Assembly: GCA_016271365.2 (NCBI GenBank) | Contig: CM057458.1 | Location: 196,202,501 to 196,266,500, forward strand | DNA length: 64,000 nt | Source of the DNA: Neoceratodus forsteri | Taxonomy: Eukaryota; Chordata; Ceratodontiformes; Ceratodontidae | Reading direction: 5' to 3' | Part shown: piece after piece, positions 22,211 to 34,215 of the stretch | Layout of the letters: each line of letters begins with the position of its first letter | How positions within the stretch are numbered: the stretch's first letter is position 1 | Made by a program: the position numbers and the translations under genes | The notes under the pieces: generated by a model | Told to the model about the DNA's origin: nothing | Databases searched by the model: none | What the model saw: the letters and a program-made list of their open reading frames with translations, nothing else

Positions 22211-24760
22211 GATATTCCAGTTATCTTACTTCGAGGGGGCTCTTGCATCAGGCAACACTGGTAGGACTGAAGCTGCCGGGTGCCAGGACCACATGGAAAA
22301 CTTCAAGCTATCAGTCTATCATGGAGGACCGCTCCTGCTGACAACAGCATGCTGACGTCCGCCTATCCTATAAAAAGGGCGGGTCCCACAGACCTACCTC
22401 AGTTCTTTCTCGCCATCGTTGGATCTTCATGCATGCCTGCTTCTTCAGTCGACTGCCATCTGTTTGCATTTTACCCGCGCTTTCTTTTTTCTTTTTCGGT
22501 GATAAAAGCATCACATTTTTCAGTGTTTTTTTTTTTTTTCCACAAAATGTATGCCATCTTCTCCAGCCTTGTCTTCGACGAGCCGAAGTATGCCTGTGGC
22601 AAGCAGATACCCATCAAAGATGGTCACACTTCTTGCTTGCTCTGCTTAGACCCTAACCACAACACTGAGGCTTGCCAGGACTTCAACTGGGCCACACTGA
22701 GACGCTGCTTGAAGACCTTGGAAAGCTATCTGCGTAAGAAGAAGTTGGCCTGCGCTGGAGAAGGAGCTACAGGCCAAAAGTTCTTCTGCCTCCCCAACTC
22801 AATCTTCCGGAACATCTTCCTCTCCTTCTTCCTAGAAGGAGAAGAAATTGAGTGGGAAGCATAAGCACCAGGATAAGCACTAGGACAGTCTTCGGTCAGC
22901 CTCTTGCTTGCAGTCGCCGCACAGACCAACCACCACCTCTAGGTCTTCCTCCCAAGGAAGGACAGCCCCTCCTTCCTCAACAGCCCTCAACCCTCTGGGC
23001 AGCTAGTGGTGCAGCCTGCCCTCATCTCCATTTCGGATGGCAGCTCTTCTGGGCAGCTGAATTTGTCCCCTGCCTCCCAGCCCCTGATGCTCAGGCCCTT
23101 AGAGCCCACAGGGCCTCATCCAGGAGACCCGGCTGGGGTTAGCACCTCTGGTGGCCTCCCCCACCGCGGCCAAGACATTGCCTTCATCAGTCTCCGACTC
23201 TGCAGCTGGTGCTAGCCCTTCCAGGCATTGCCCAGAGCAAGTGCTTGCCTCCTCATGTACACAGGCAACACCTCTGCCCTTCCTTGGGTGACTTCTTCCT
23301 CACAGGTGCTAGCCTTACCATTGTTCGAGTGTTAGCTACTTCCCTGGACTGATGCTTGCCTTAGCCACTTAGGCCGATGCCGGCCCTGCCGACTCCTCAG
23401 CCATTGTTGCCTCAGCTTCAGCCTATGCCACAGCCAGTGCCGGCTGACTCTCCTTGGGATCCACAGCCAGTGTCAGGTGGGCCTATGCCAGGGTGCCCTA
23501 CAGTGGCTCCTCCACTGACCAGTCCATGCCTCTCACCTTAATACCCTTATTCTCCTTATTATTCACACTCGCTGGTGGATTATAGTGCTCTGTTTAATGC
23601 CTGGTGGTCCTTTCTTGCAAAATAAGGACACACCCAGGAGATCTTCTCCCCCTCGTCCTTCCCAGGATCCCCTGCCACAGAACCCAGACTGGGCATGACC
23701 TAGCAACCCTCATACCACAGGGTCTTTCGGGGGATGTACTGCTGTGGGCTCCGGCCAGCGTGTGGAAGACCATTGCCCCCAGCCACCAGTCCATGACAGT
23801 GATCCATCCAGGGATGACTCCTCTTCTTCATCTTCAGAATTCTCTGAGGGCTCTCAGAGCTCCTCTGAGGGATAGGACCAGGCCATGGAGGCCCTTAAAT
23901 CCCCTCCTGATGATCCCTCCTGAATGGGAAACGGAGGAGCTTGACCCGGTGCACCGTCGCCTGGCAGTAAATCTAAGGAAAAAGGAGATCATCCTCTTGG
24001 TGGTACCTTCTTTAACTGTCTCTTATGAAGATGTTACTAAAGCGGCATGCAACCACCCATCTTCCACCTTGTCTTTACCCAAGAAGGTGGATAACTTCTA
24101 TCATGCACCCTTGGGCAATATCTTCCTTGGGGATTTCCCCATGTCAGACTCCGTGGTCATGAACACAGCCCATGACTGCATGAAGAGGCCCAACTATCTT
24201 AGTACCTACCCCCTGACAATTAATCCAGACAACTAGACCAGTGGAGCAAGCAAATATATGCCTCTGCCACACTAGCCATTCGAGCGGTTAACTATTTGAC
24301 CCATATGGTGCAGTACCAGAATGCCCTTTGGGATCAGGTTCATATCCTTCCTCAGGACTCTGCTAAGACACAGTTGGCCCAACAACTGAAGTCAGGGTTG
24401 GATGTGGGCACCCATGTCTTGCAGGCAGCATATGACGCTGTCGACGCCTCTTGGCATGGGCCGGTGACAGGGATTTGCCTTCATCGCCATTCATGGCTCA
24501 AGGTGTCTGGATTTACGTGTGATGTTCAAGCTAACATCTTGGATGCCCCTTTCAGGGGTTTCATCCTGATTGAGGAAGACTGGCATCAGCCCTTTTGTCA
24601 GCCCTCTAGCCAGCCCACTAAGGGCCAGCAGGTGAAAGACCCCTTCAAATGCAAGGCCTACACTTCACCAGCTGGACCTGCTGCTCCTTGGACTCCCCGT
24701 CCCTACTCTGTGACTTGTGTCCCTTCCATGAGCTCCCCTGCTAAATGTGGCTTATCAGAG
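22210..24760 (+). mobile_element. DIRS-type element, third lineage (gag region only)
   Basis: A TATA-like box CCTATAAAAAGG (22370) and a leader precede a gag-like reading frame. No RT or recombinase follows, because L2-type LINE sequence begins near 24765. It differs clearly from copies A and B. The left boundary near 22210 abuts the Penelope-like fragment and is approximate. Confidence 0.6.
22547..24690 (+). pseudogene. DIRS-like gag pseudogene (several frames)
   Basis: It starts at ATG 22547 (MYAIFSSLVFDEPKYACGKQ). The N-terminal block shows a Cys/His pattern (DGHTSCLLCLDPNHNTEACQ), equivalent to the N-terminal block in the gag of copy B (CSECGKV...YCLGFEHLDSDC). The frame ends at about 22864. 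Ser/Pro-rich spacer sequence covers 22865-23880 in changing frames. The conserved helical middle reads in one frame at 23930-24236 (RRLAVNLRKKEIILL..., YHAPLGNIFLGDFP). It continues in another at 24296-24690 (LQAAYDAVDASWHGPVTGIC, then HSWLKVSGFTCDVQANILDA). Likely the structural protein of the element. Assignment rests on parallels with DIRS gag organisation and is inferred. Confidence 0.6.
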
Positions 24761-24764
24761 ATTC

Positions 24765-27555
24765 AGGTAGGTGGGAATTGTGAGGCGGCACGGGGTGAGG
24801 GGACATGTGGGTGCTGAGGGAGGTGCCACGAGGACTAGAAGGTACCCTGGGGCTACATGGAAACTTGGCCGTGGCCAGATGTGCTTGGTACCCAAACCCA
24901 GGGATCCAACCAGACCAAATGGGCAGGTGGCTGAGGGGCCTGCCATTTCTACCCTTCCTCTTTGGGTGATGCGCTGCAATACCAGATCAGTGAGGAATAA
25001 GCTGGGTACTTTATTGGACTTCATTTCTGATTTTTCAGTCATTCTGGCTTGCATCACGGAGACCTGGCTTGATGATGATGCTAGCCTGGTACTGCAGTCT
25101 GCCAACCCAGCTAGATTCTCTGCAACGCACTGTCCAGAGAAGGACCATGGGGGGGGGTTGGTCATGGTGGCCATCTGTTTTTCATCCAAATTGAGTCTGG
25201 TGGTGCAACCAGTTGGGCTTATTTTGACATTTGAATGTGTGGCTGTGCGAGGGGGTGAAGTTGCAAGTTGCAGAATCCTACTTGTGTACCGGCCTCCAGG
25301 GCGTAGATGGAATTTTCTGTAGGAAAATCGCAGACTTCTTTGCTGACAAAATGTTGGAATTGCCTAGATGGCTAATTTAGGGCGATTTTATTGCTTGGGT
25401 CAATGACGAACTCTCACATTTTGGGCAAGATTTCCTCTGGAGTATGGAATCCATGGGGCTTCTTGCAATAAACTGGATGGCTAGTGAATTTTTGCAGTAA
25501 ACGCTTTTTTGAATTGGGAAAACTGAATGCAGTTTTTGTGGTCTTGCTGACAATACAGATTTTGACTACACCCACCCCTCTTTCCCTTTTAGCGTGGTTT
25601 TGTGTGCTTTCTGTCTATGGAGGTTGCTGTTGGGAGGAACCAAACAGCTCAGTTTTTCTGGACTGTGGACAGACTTAATCTGGCCTGTCTGGAGTCTGTG
25701 AATGCATTTTCACTCGCTAAATGCAAGGAATTTACTCGATTCTTCTTGGACAGGGTGTCCTCCATCCAGGCCAGGATCTCACCAAGTGGGCCATCTTAAC
25801 CCAGGAGAATCGAGCCTTTGAGTCTTTGATGCATTTCGGTTTTCATGGGAAGAGTTTGGACTGGTAATAGTGGAAGAAGATAGTGGGGTGATCTTGGGGC
25901 TGAGGCCAACATGTTGTGAACTAGATCAAAGTCTGACATGATTACTAGTAAGCTGCGTTGGGCAGCTAGGGCCAGTGTGCGTTGAGATTATATGGTGCTT
26001 CCTTTTGGAGGGGCTTTTCCCAGCTACATTGAAAGATGCACCTGTGAAACCCCCTCCTGAAAAAGCTATCTGTGGACCCAGATGCCTTGGTGAATTACCA
26101 ACCAGTATCCAATGTGCCCTTTTTGGGTAAAATTATTGAGAAGGTGGTTGTGCTTCAGCTTGAGGCACACCCCACTGTCTTTGACATCTGTGAGCATCTC
26201 CAATCTGGTTTTAGGTCCAGGCATAGCACAGAAACTGCACTGGTCAGGGTGCACTTTGGCCTGCTCAGGGTGAAGGATAGAGAACAGTCACTTCTCATTC
26301 TCCTAGATTTCTCATCAGCCTTTGACATTGAGGACCATGGGCTGTTACTAGATCAACTTAGGGAGTATGCAGAGCTCACTGGCTAAGTCATCTCTTGGTT
26401 TTGAGTCCTGCCTCTGTGGCTGAACTCCTAGGGTGATGTTGGGAAGGCTTTCCTCGTCCCCGAGGACCCTGCTCTGTGGCATATTTCAGGATTCGGGCCT
26501 ATCACCCGTATTGTTCACTGTGTAGATGCTTCCCGTGGAGATAATAATTAGGCAAATGACACCCAGCCCTGTATGTCATTTGCATCCAAATCGCCAGGTG
26601 TGGTTGATGTGCTGAATAGGTGCCTAGCCAAAATCCAAAATTGGATGTCATGAAACTGGTTAAGACTGAGCCCAGTCAAGACTGAAGTCCTGGTGATCCA
26701 GCCGGGTCGAAGGGGAGGAGTGAAGACTACTGAGAGAGAGCCGGGGCCTTGGCTTGACTCCTCTGGGCATTTGGCCACCATGATGGTGAACAATCTGAGT
26801 CATTCTGGATGAGGGGTTGACATTTGAGGCTCAGATGTCAGCAGTAGACTGGAGTGGCTTTTATCATCTTAGGAACATCACCCGGATTAGATTCCTTATC
26901 CATTCTGGAGACTTAGCGACACTAGTACACGTGTTTGTAATGTCGAGACTTGGCTACTGCAATTCTCTGTGTCTCTTGGTTAGTGGAGGTATGCTACAAC
27001 ACATGCAGCTAGTGCGGAGTGCGGCTGCTAGATTGCTTACTGGACTTTTGAGGCTATGCCATATCTCCCCAGCTCTATGTGAACTGCACTGACTGCTGGT
27101 TAATGAGCATCTGTCCTTTAAAGATAGATTACTAACTGATAAGGCCGTACGTGGCTTGGGCCCAGGATATCTGGCAGACCTCCTGCATCCTAACGTGTCT
27201 TTGTGCCCTCTCCGCTCCTGAGGAGGGCCTCCTTGTAATACCCAAGGTGAGATTAAAAACCTTGGGTGACCAGGCCTTTGAAGTAGTGGGCCCAGTTTTG
27301 TGGAACTGTTTCCTGAGATCCCTGAGGGGGAGGCCTCCTCAGCTGAGGCCTTTAAAAGGGGTCTCAAGACTTATTAATGCAGGCCCTTGGAAATTAAACC
27401 CCCATTTCATCTCAGCACCCAGTCTGAATGTATTTATTTATATTTTTCTGTTAGCAGAACTAATGTTGCCCATTATAACTAATTAGCCTATTAACTAAAT
27501 GTTATGGCTAGCTTAAACTAGTTAGTTTTAGTTCTTATTTATATATGTATGTATT
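24765..27555 (+). pseudogene. L2-type LINE: endonuclease-RT remains
   Basis: An apurinic-type endonuclease appears at about 24965-25320 (RCNTRSVRNKLGTLLDFISD, ITETWLDDD, RILLVYRPPG). The RT lies at about 26070-26560 (VSNVPFLGKIIEKVVVLQLE, HLQSGFRSRHSTETAL, LLILLDFSSAFDIEDHGLLL). The catalytic box region near 26552 reads as ANDTQ rather than ADDTQ. C-terminal blocks are MSRLGYCNSLCLLVSG (about 26940) and FKDRLLTDKAVRGLGPGYLA (about 27117). Stops and frameshifts occur throughout, including after the endonuclease at 25322. Non-coding 3' sequence continues to about 27555. It is interrupted there by a 4-kb block, and a compatible 3' end is found at 31610-31700. Confidence 0.8.
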
Positions 27556-28228
27556 TAGTTGTACGGTGGATTCCATTTGTATGCATATTCTGAATATATG
27601 CACAAAAAATTGAAGTCCCAATTCTTGCCCTATTCCAGCAATATTATTTTGTTTGTATGCACACAGTTTTTCGGTTATATGCACATTTTTTTATGGCTGT
27701 GGTCGGAGCCTACAGCCATCTTGCTTATCTGTAGCTGGAAAATGGAGTATCGTGGAACACATGTTTTGGACTTTTCAATGTATCCTTCCATACCAACTGA
27801 AATAAAATACTCCCTTCTTTCTATTAAGAATGTTGGAGACATAACTCCAAGCTGCTTATCAGATGCCATTAGGAAACTGAAATAGCTTGTTAAATATTGG
27901 TTGCCTAATAAACTGGAGATTTGTTTTCCCCCTTCAGAATGCAACAACTTGCACATTTAAATACTTAGCATTTAAACAGCTTCTTGCTACTAGTTTCACT
28001 TGGAAATGTAGTGTCTTTCAAGAAAGATTCATACCTCATAAATGTCCCCCTTTCCCAGCAAATTTATAATTTACCGGTTTTGTTTTGCCTCTAAAGACAC
28101 TATCTGATAACCACTGCCTCAGACATATGCCAGGTCTTCAGTGAGCTACCTAGACTAAATATGTAGCAATCAGCAGGCATTTTCTACTATGCTTTTTGGA
28201 AAAAAAATATTGAGCTACATCCAACCCA

Positions 28229-28558
28229 CACACACACACCCCATCCTCATAACCACAACATTCAAAATAAATACTGCATTCTAATATGTTATAAAACAAT
28301 AAATAAACTCTTTGTTCATGCCAGTGAATACAGTGAAGTTCAGTTTACAGTAGATTTCCTTTAAATATTTCTTATCCAATAGTTTGTATCCTGGACACAC
28401 ACACACACCATCCTCATGGCCACAACATTCAAAATAAATACTGCATTCTAATATGTTATAAAACAATAAAGAAACTGTCAGTGAACACAGTGAAGTTAAG
28501 TTTTAGAGTAGATTTCCTCAAATATTTCTTATCTTATAGTTTGTATCCTGGGGAGATG
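28229..28558. repeat. Tandem duplication, period 167
   Basis: Two units, about 28229-28395 and 28396-28558, share (CA)n, CCATCCTCAT, ACATTCAAAATAAATACTGC and TTTGTATCCTGG with few differences. Confidence 0.9.
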
Positions 28559-28689
28559 CTGCATCTCATTGTCATAGGGATCTTCATTTACACATTTTTG
28601 TACTGTATTTACTCAGGCTGTCCCAGATTAGATGCAATATCTTGTTTTCAGTGGGGTCATGATTTTATCATTTTGGAAATGTATTTCTT

Positions 28690-29430
28690 CAGGGTAGCCT
28701 AGTCCAAGACCCCCATATTCAAAGGAGATGCGTGGCACATCCCGCTGGAAAAGGGAATGTGCCGCACAACTCCAATAATGCACTGCAGCGTGATATTCAA
28801 ACATGCGGGATGCGCTGTCCACAAGGGAATGGGCCAGGGTACACACAAATAGTATGCCATGCAAATCAAGGGTGCGTTCCCATCCATATGCCACACTGCG
28901 GCATACTCGGTGGGAATGTGCTCCTTGCAGTTCAGAGCAGCACGGCCCACAGTTAGGCCATAACTAGCTGGCCTAACCCAGCCAGCCACCCACAGGTGGG
29001 CTGTGGAAGTGCACCCAGGTGCACAGCAGCCTGGCAGCCCTGGTGGACTAGATACCCCTTCCCATCCCTGATCGATCCAACTCCATCCCCGAAGAGCTCC
29101 ATAGTGTAGCGCCCCCCCCACCAGACTCAGTTGCACCAAAGGAAAACGCGGTCCATATCCATAGCATAGAAGACCCCCACCCACCACCTCAGTACATAGA
29201 CACCCCCAGTCCCCCCATACCCTACCTGTTGTGGAGACTGGCACTGCCCTTCACACCCTGCCACGGCCAGCCACCAATTGCACTGGACCCAGGCCGGGGT
29301 CTTGAACTCCAGAATGACCCAAGTGGCCATACCCTGCATTGGGGCACTATGCAAGCTGTGGACTTACTAGTGTATGCAGCCGTGTGCTTGTCCCTGGCAA
29401 ACCGTAAGAGGGAACTGACATTTTATTTAT
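28690..29430. other. No gene seen
   Basis: GC-richer sequence with several open frames on both strands (for example 29244-28699 minus, 181 codons). None has a recognisable domain, and compositionally these frames look fortuitous. Confidence 0.5.
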
Positions 29431-29431
29431 T

Positions 29432-30473
29432 TATTTAGTTTTTGTTAACCGGGTAAGTGCACTAGCCAAAACTATTTTCAGGCATGACCCGGGAGAGTGC
29501 AACAGGTATAAACAGTTAATTCATGGGAGCAATTTCAGGTACATACAGAGGAGGGTTACAATCAATATCAACAAGTATTACAAAGGAATAACATTACATG
29601 AGAGCTAAACAATAATTCCATAAATGACCAGAAACAGAATTAGGTAAAACAATGTATCCAAGGGCAGGAAAGTAAAAAAATGAAATGGGGTTAACAGGAA
29701 GTTGTATTGATTACAAATATTCATATCTACAGTAACATTCGAAGAGTAAAACATGAAGTGAAGAAGTGAGGGTGAAGAGAGAACCAGAGAAGGCAAGCAG
29801 AAGCAGAGTAGAAACAGAGGGGCAGAGTTAGGCATGACTTGAGAAAAACTTGGTCAGGGCAGAAGGTCGAAGGATAGGGCAGGTTAAAGAAAAAAACGTT
29901 ACATAGGGAGTAGAGGGAAACGAAGCAGGATATAGGAAAAGAGGGAAGAGACGGGGATCAGGGTAGTCCGGTGTGGTCAAAACAAGGGCAGGTGTCAATC
30001 AGAGATAAGTATCGCTTCATCTCACATTTGAAGCAGAGATGAGACTTTGTCAGCTGTAGGTCCAAGGGAAGCGAATTCCAGAGCTGAGGGGCAGTATGCT
30101 GAAAAGTGGCAGCACCTTTGAGCGTACAACACCTGGTCACATGAAGTAAAGATTTATCAGCAGACTACAGACCATGGTAGGAGTTTTGGGGGACAAGCAG
30201 TGTAGCAAGTGAGGATGGGGTATTTTGTCGAAGAATAAAATCAACAAGTGAGCCCAAAGCATTTTTCCTGTGGGCCAAGGGAGAGAGCCATTTTAAGTCC
30301 TTGTAGAGTTGACAGTGGTGCGTGAGGCGAGGAGATGAAGAGGCATACCTATATGTGTTGTTATACGTAACATCCAAATTAAGGAGGGAAGTGTTCGCCA
30401 AAAGCCATACCTCGAATGCAAGCCTTGACGATGCTGTATCTTCCTGCTGTCCTACACCGCTGCAGGCCCGCAC
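29432..30473 (-). pseudogene. LINE 3' end (L2/Rex type), reverse
   Basis: On the minus strand, 30473-29958 carries the C-terminal part of an RT protein (KDLKWLSPLAHRKNALGSLV near 30290, QHTAPQLWNSLPLDLQLTKS near 30080). This is followed by about 450 bases of UTR and a 3' end (29500-29432) reading CCCGGGTCATGCCTGAAAAT, then CTAGTGCACTTACCCGG, then TAAATAAATAAA. The same tail ends the V-SINE at 63945-64000, making this the likely partner LINE of that SINE. It is 5'-truncated and carries at least one internal stop. Confidence 0.75.
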
Positions 30474-31600
30474 TCTTCCCCCGTTCCCCTATGTAACATG
30501 CCACCTTCCGGACTGCTGAGGTATCCTGGGTGCCATAGCATTGCAGTATCCTACAATGCCATTTGCAGTTTATGCTCCAGGCTATGGATGGTGCATCCAC
30601 AGTTCCCTAGTTGTACAAACGAATTGGGAGGTCGGCTGTAACATGCCTGTTCTGGGACCTGTGTGAGTGGGTACAGCATCGGCTGTCACCCGCACTGAGC
30701 AGTGCAACTGCACCAGGATGATGGATCCACATGCGAGCACCTGAGGTGTATGGCCACTGGGCATTATCGCCCGCACACAGCTCGTGCCTCTGTATGACAC
30801 ATTTCTAGCGTCCTACTGCCAGTGCTCTGCCACCCGAAAATAAGATACTATTTCTTCTGTGAACTATCCAGGCTAAATATACAGCAATCAGCAGGCGTAT
30901 TGTAGGAAAATACATTGTAAAAAATGTGGAAAAGGAAGACCGCATTGAAACTGCCTCTCAGCAGATCTGCATTGTGCAAATTTATTAGAAATAATGGGTA
31001 AAAGCATCCCAAAAGTTCTCCACAGCCATATTGGCTCTGACCAGAATTTGTTTCATCTTGACCTGTTTCCCAGCAGGATACCAGAAGGTCTTTGTCACCT
31101 CTTTGACAGTTGTATTCAGTTGTCTTTCCCATGCAGCTGCTAGATTGTCACCTGTAGCTAATCCACTAATCACCTGACAAAAGCCAGAGCCCAGTTTAAA
31201 CCTGCCCCCCCCAAACACACACCCATAGTGATAGTGATTGCTGTTAGTTTTCGGCTCTGATTAACTCACAGAGGGTGATTGACTGATGGAAACGGATCTG
31301 ACTACAAAATTCATACTACTCACTGAAAGCCGCATACTCTCTTACTTGTTGCAGAGGAAGTGGGTCAGCATCAGTGAGTGTTCAGTTTAGCAAAGAAAAA
31401 ATGTGCTCTGGTAAAGGCTGTCACTGCTCATTTCACAGCATTTATGATGGCTTAGGTATATTTATGAGTATGCGTGTTACGTTTGTAAATGGGTCCCCAT
31501 TGATTTCTGTATACACCCATTAATTTCTATGGCATTCTGGTTGTATGCACATTCCGGTTGTATGCACACATTCAGCTTATTTATGAATGCATGTATTTAG
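30474..31600. other. No gene seen
   Basis: Unassigned, AT-rich towards the right. Short frames (for example 31218-30985 minus) show no known domain. GGTTGTATGCACA-like motifs recur near 31555 and 27650. Confidence 0.5.
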
Positions 31601-31700
31601 GTGTACATATGTTTTATTATGTATTGTGTTGTGTTCATTCTCCTATCGTATGTGGCCTGATTGTAATAGTGCATATAATAAAGACTTTGATTGATTGATA
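31601..31700 (+). mobile_element. 3' terminus of the L2-type LINE
   Basis: Contains TGATTGTAATAGTGCATATAA and then AATAAAGACTTTGATTGATTGA, a LINE-type end with a short TTGA repeat. It plausibly belongs with 24765-27555. Confidence 0.5.
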
Positions 31701-31729
31701 ATTGCTAATGAAATCTACTACTACATTTT

Positions 31730-31973
31730 CATGCAAGTTGTTTCTTTTTCTGCTTATTTATTGCTGAGGTAATTTGCATGAAAACAGGATCTTTTCTCCT
31801 TAAGAGTTCATCTGTTCCTGTTGCTTGTTCTCCACTTTAGTCATAATAATCTGCTTGTGACATCGCAGTCATTCTCTTGGCAACACACTGTGCTGTCACA
31901 ACAGAGGAATTTGTCTTCAAGTGGGGAATGACCTTCTAGAGGCAGATAAACCCTAAGGCATAAAGATCATGAT
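31730..31973 (+). mobile_element. Left half of a MITE split by DIRS copy B
   Basis: Aligns with 56323-56525 of the intact MITE (shared TATTTATT.CTGAGGT, CATCT.TTCCTGTTGCTT, TTGTGACATC.CAGT). The right half is at 38796-38905. Confidence 0.75.
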
Positions 31974-32140
31974 TCAAACAACATGAAGTCTTGCTGTATT
32001 CTGACTATTGCAGTTAGCCCTAGCCTTTAAACTGCCCTGGAGAACAAAGGGTTAACTTTCTATGCAGAGCATAGAATGCTGAGCTCGAGCTCGGTTGAGG
32101 TCTCTGTCTGGAGCCCTTTGAAATCCAACCGTCAGATTCT
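31974..32140 (+). repeat. DIRS copy B left inverted terminal repeat
   Basis: Reverse-complement match to 38597-38745 over about 150 bases with few differences (for example TTGCTGTATTCTGACTATTG against CAATAGTCAGAATACAGCAA). Confidence 0.92.
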
Positions 32141-32510
32141 TTACTCCGCCTCACTGAACAGTCGCTCCGGAGATTTCTCCTTCAGCTCGGTTCGAAAGTC
32201 GGTTAAAGTCTCAGTTAAGTTGTCAGTTTTTACCGAATTTATTTCTGCATAGTCGGTTCAGTCTCTGTCTGTGGTACCATGAGTACTAGATAGGTTTTGT
32301 TCTGTTTCTCTGTGGAAATTGTAAAGTGTTAGAGCGGTTCGGCTGAACCGATCATTTGTATTGAATCCTTGTGTTTTACTTTAGAGTGTGGTTACCGGTT
32401 CTTATCGGTTCTAAAGAAAACTTGTTTTGAACATTTTTTTCCAACACCCGTGACATGGTTAGGAACCGATAAGGGAGTCTTGCCTGGCGGTTGCCATAAA
32501 AAGGGTAAGT

Positions 32511-34148
32511 TTGGTTAGGTTGGCCATGTCTGAGAAACCCAAGAAAAAAAACGGGCCCACTGGGTTTCAACACTGCAGTGAGTGTGGGAAGGTCCTTGCT
32601 AAGGCCGATCCCCACACCACCGGTGTTTATTGTCTGGGGTTTGAACACCTCGATTCAGACTGCAAAATTTGTAAAAATTTTCCTAACTCTACCCTTGAAA
32701 AGAGATTAGGTAGACTGAGGGAAAAGGAGGCAGAGAAGTCCGCTGACCCGGATGGCCAGCCCGGTTCGGTTCTGACTGAACCAGAAGGAGTGCCCTCTGA
32801 CTAGGGCGATACTTCTTTGGGTAAGAGGAAAGCCGATTCTGAGGGGTCAGTTCCTACAAAAAGAAAACGCAAAGAAAAATCGACTGGTTCGGATCCAGAG
32901 GTTCATGTTCCAACCGCTGAGGAAATAGCCAGAGTGATACAAATTGTGTAATCGCTTCGCCTGGTTCCGACCGATCCGGCATCTTTTCACAGGGGTTCGA
33001 TTCAGTTGGTTCTCCCAGTTCAAGATTATACCCCTGAAGATTTTTGTGAACTGGAGTTTGTGGGGAAGGGGGAGTTTGAAGATGATGATGGTGGTGGTGA
33101 TGATGAAAGTCTGGATGTGCCTGTGGAACTGGACACCTCCACAGACAGACTTTCTGGTGTATCCCCTCCTAGGCTTTCTGAGCCTCCTTCCCATTTTTTG
33201 TTTTACAGAAAAGAGGCTGAAACCCTCCAGTTTCCTATGGAGGAGGCAATGGAGGATCAGGAGGAGCCTGATTATGTGGAAATGATGGACATCCCAGAGT
33301 CCAGGAGACTGTCTATCCCCCTTCACAAATCCTTTGGGAAACGGACACAAAAAATCCTGAAGTCTCCCAATTCTGTACCCCCTGTTGACAGAAGGATGGA
33401 CAAGAGGTACACACTATCAGGCTCAGATACAGAGTTTTTATACCAGCAATGCAGCCATGTTGGGGTAGTGCAGGCTGCTGCCTGTGACAAGGCAAACATT
33501 CCCTTGGCTTCACACCCCCCAGATAAAGACTCCAGGAAGATTGATGCCATGGCAGAAAAACAGTACATGGCATCTTCCTTGGGACTCGGGCAGGCAAATT
33601 ATATGGCCTGTACAGCCAGGTACCAGAAGTCCAGGTGGGACACTGTACTGGCACTGGCAAAACAGGCCTCCCCCCAGCTAGTCAAGGAGCTGGAGGTGGT
33701 GGCTGCAGATGGGATTGAGGCATCAAAAGTTCAGTTTCATGCTGCTGTGGACTCCAATGATGTGCCATCAAGAGTCGTGGCTACATCTGTGGCTCTTCAG
33801 AGAATGGCTTGGCTCAGATGTACTAGCCTTTCGCAGGGTACCCAGGCTAATGCCATGGATTTTCCTGTAGTGGGTAATTCTCTGTTTAGGGAGCAGACAG
33901 AGAATTACATGAAGAAAATGGATGAGTACAGGACCACTTACAGGAGTGCTCAGGCCAAAGAAAGGCAGGCAACTCCCCAAAGGCAGCAGTCTAGGGGCAG
34001 GGGCAGGCCTTTTCATGGGCCTTTGTACCAGCCACAGGCCTCTTCTTCCTTTTCACAGAGGGGGTTCTTCAGAGGGAGAGGCAGAAGGGGGATGAGCAGG
34101 GCTGCATCCACTCCTCTACCTAAGGCCCCTGCCAAGCAGACACCCTGA
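32511..34148 (+). pseudogene. DIRS copy B gag-like ORF (two in-frame stops)
   Basis: One frame runs from ATG 32511 (or ATG 32526, MSEKPKKKNG) to the stop at 34146-34148, about 546 codons. It is broken by TAG at 32802-32804 and TAA at 32949-32951. The N-terminus has a Cys/His cluster (CSECGKV, then YCLGFEHLDSDCKIC), which may bind zinc and nucleic acid. A basic patch KRKRKEK lies near 32860. The middle has an acidic segment (EDDDGGGDDE, near 33078). A helical domain equivalent to copy A follows (MASSLGLGQANYMACTARYQ near 33570). The C-terminus is Arg/Gly-rich (RGFFRGRGRRG near 34065). The downstream RT frame starts 67 bases later without overlap, unlike copy A. Confidence 0.8.
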
Positions 34149-34215
34149 TGGGCCTGCCCAGGTCGACTCTCCTATTCCAGTAGGGGGCAGGCTGACTTAC
34201 TTCATCCAGGACTAG

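Larger units (their letters stand above)
27556..31600. other. 4-kb block lying inside the L2-type LINE 3' region
   Basis: An imperfect 31-base direct repeat (26 of 31 matching, CTTATTTATATATGTATGTA... and CTTATTTATGAATGCATGTA...) occurs at about 27535 and 31578. It flanks this block. Inside are a tandem duplication (28229-28558), a reverse LINE tail (29432-30473) and unassigned sequence. A 40-base motif (CTAAATATGTAGCAATCAGC / CTAAATATACAGCAATCAGC) occurs at about 28155 and 30871, indicating further nesting. Confidence 0.45.

Noticed and set aside
28699..29244. Minus-strand frame of 181 codons
   Set aside because: No recognisable domain, odd Gly/Trp/Cys-rich composition, overlapping open frames on the other strand; considered fortuitous.
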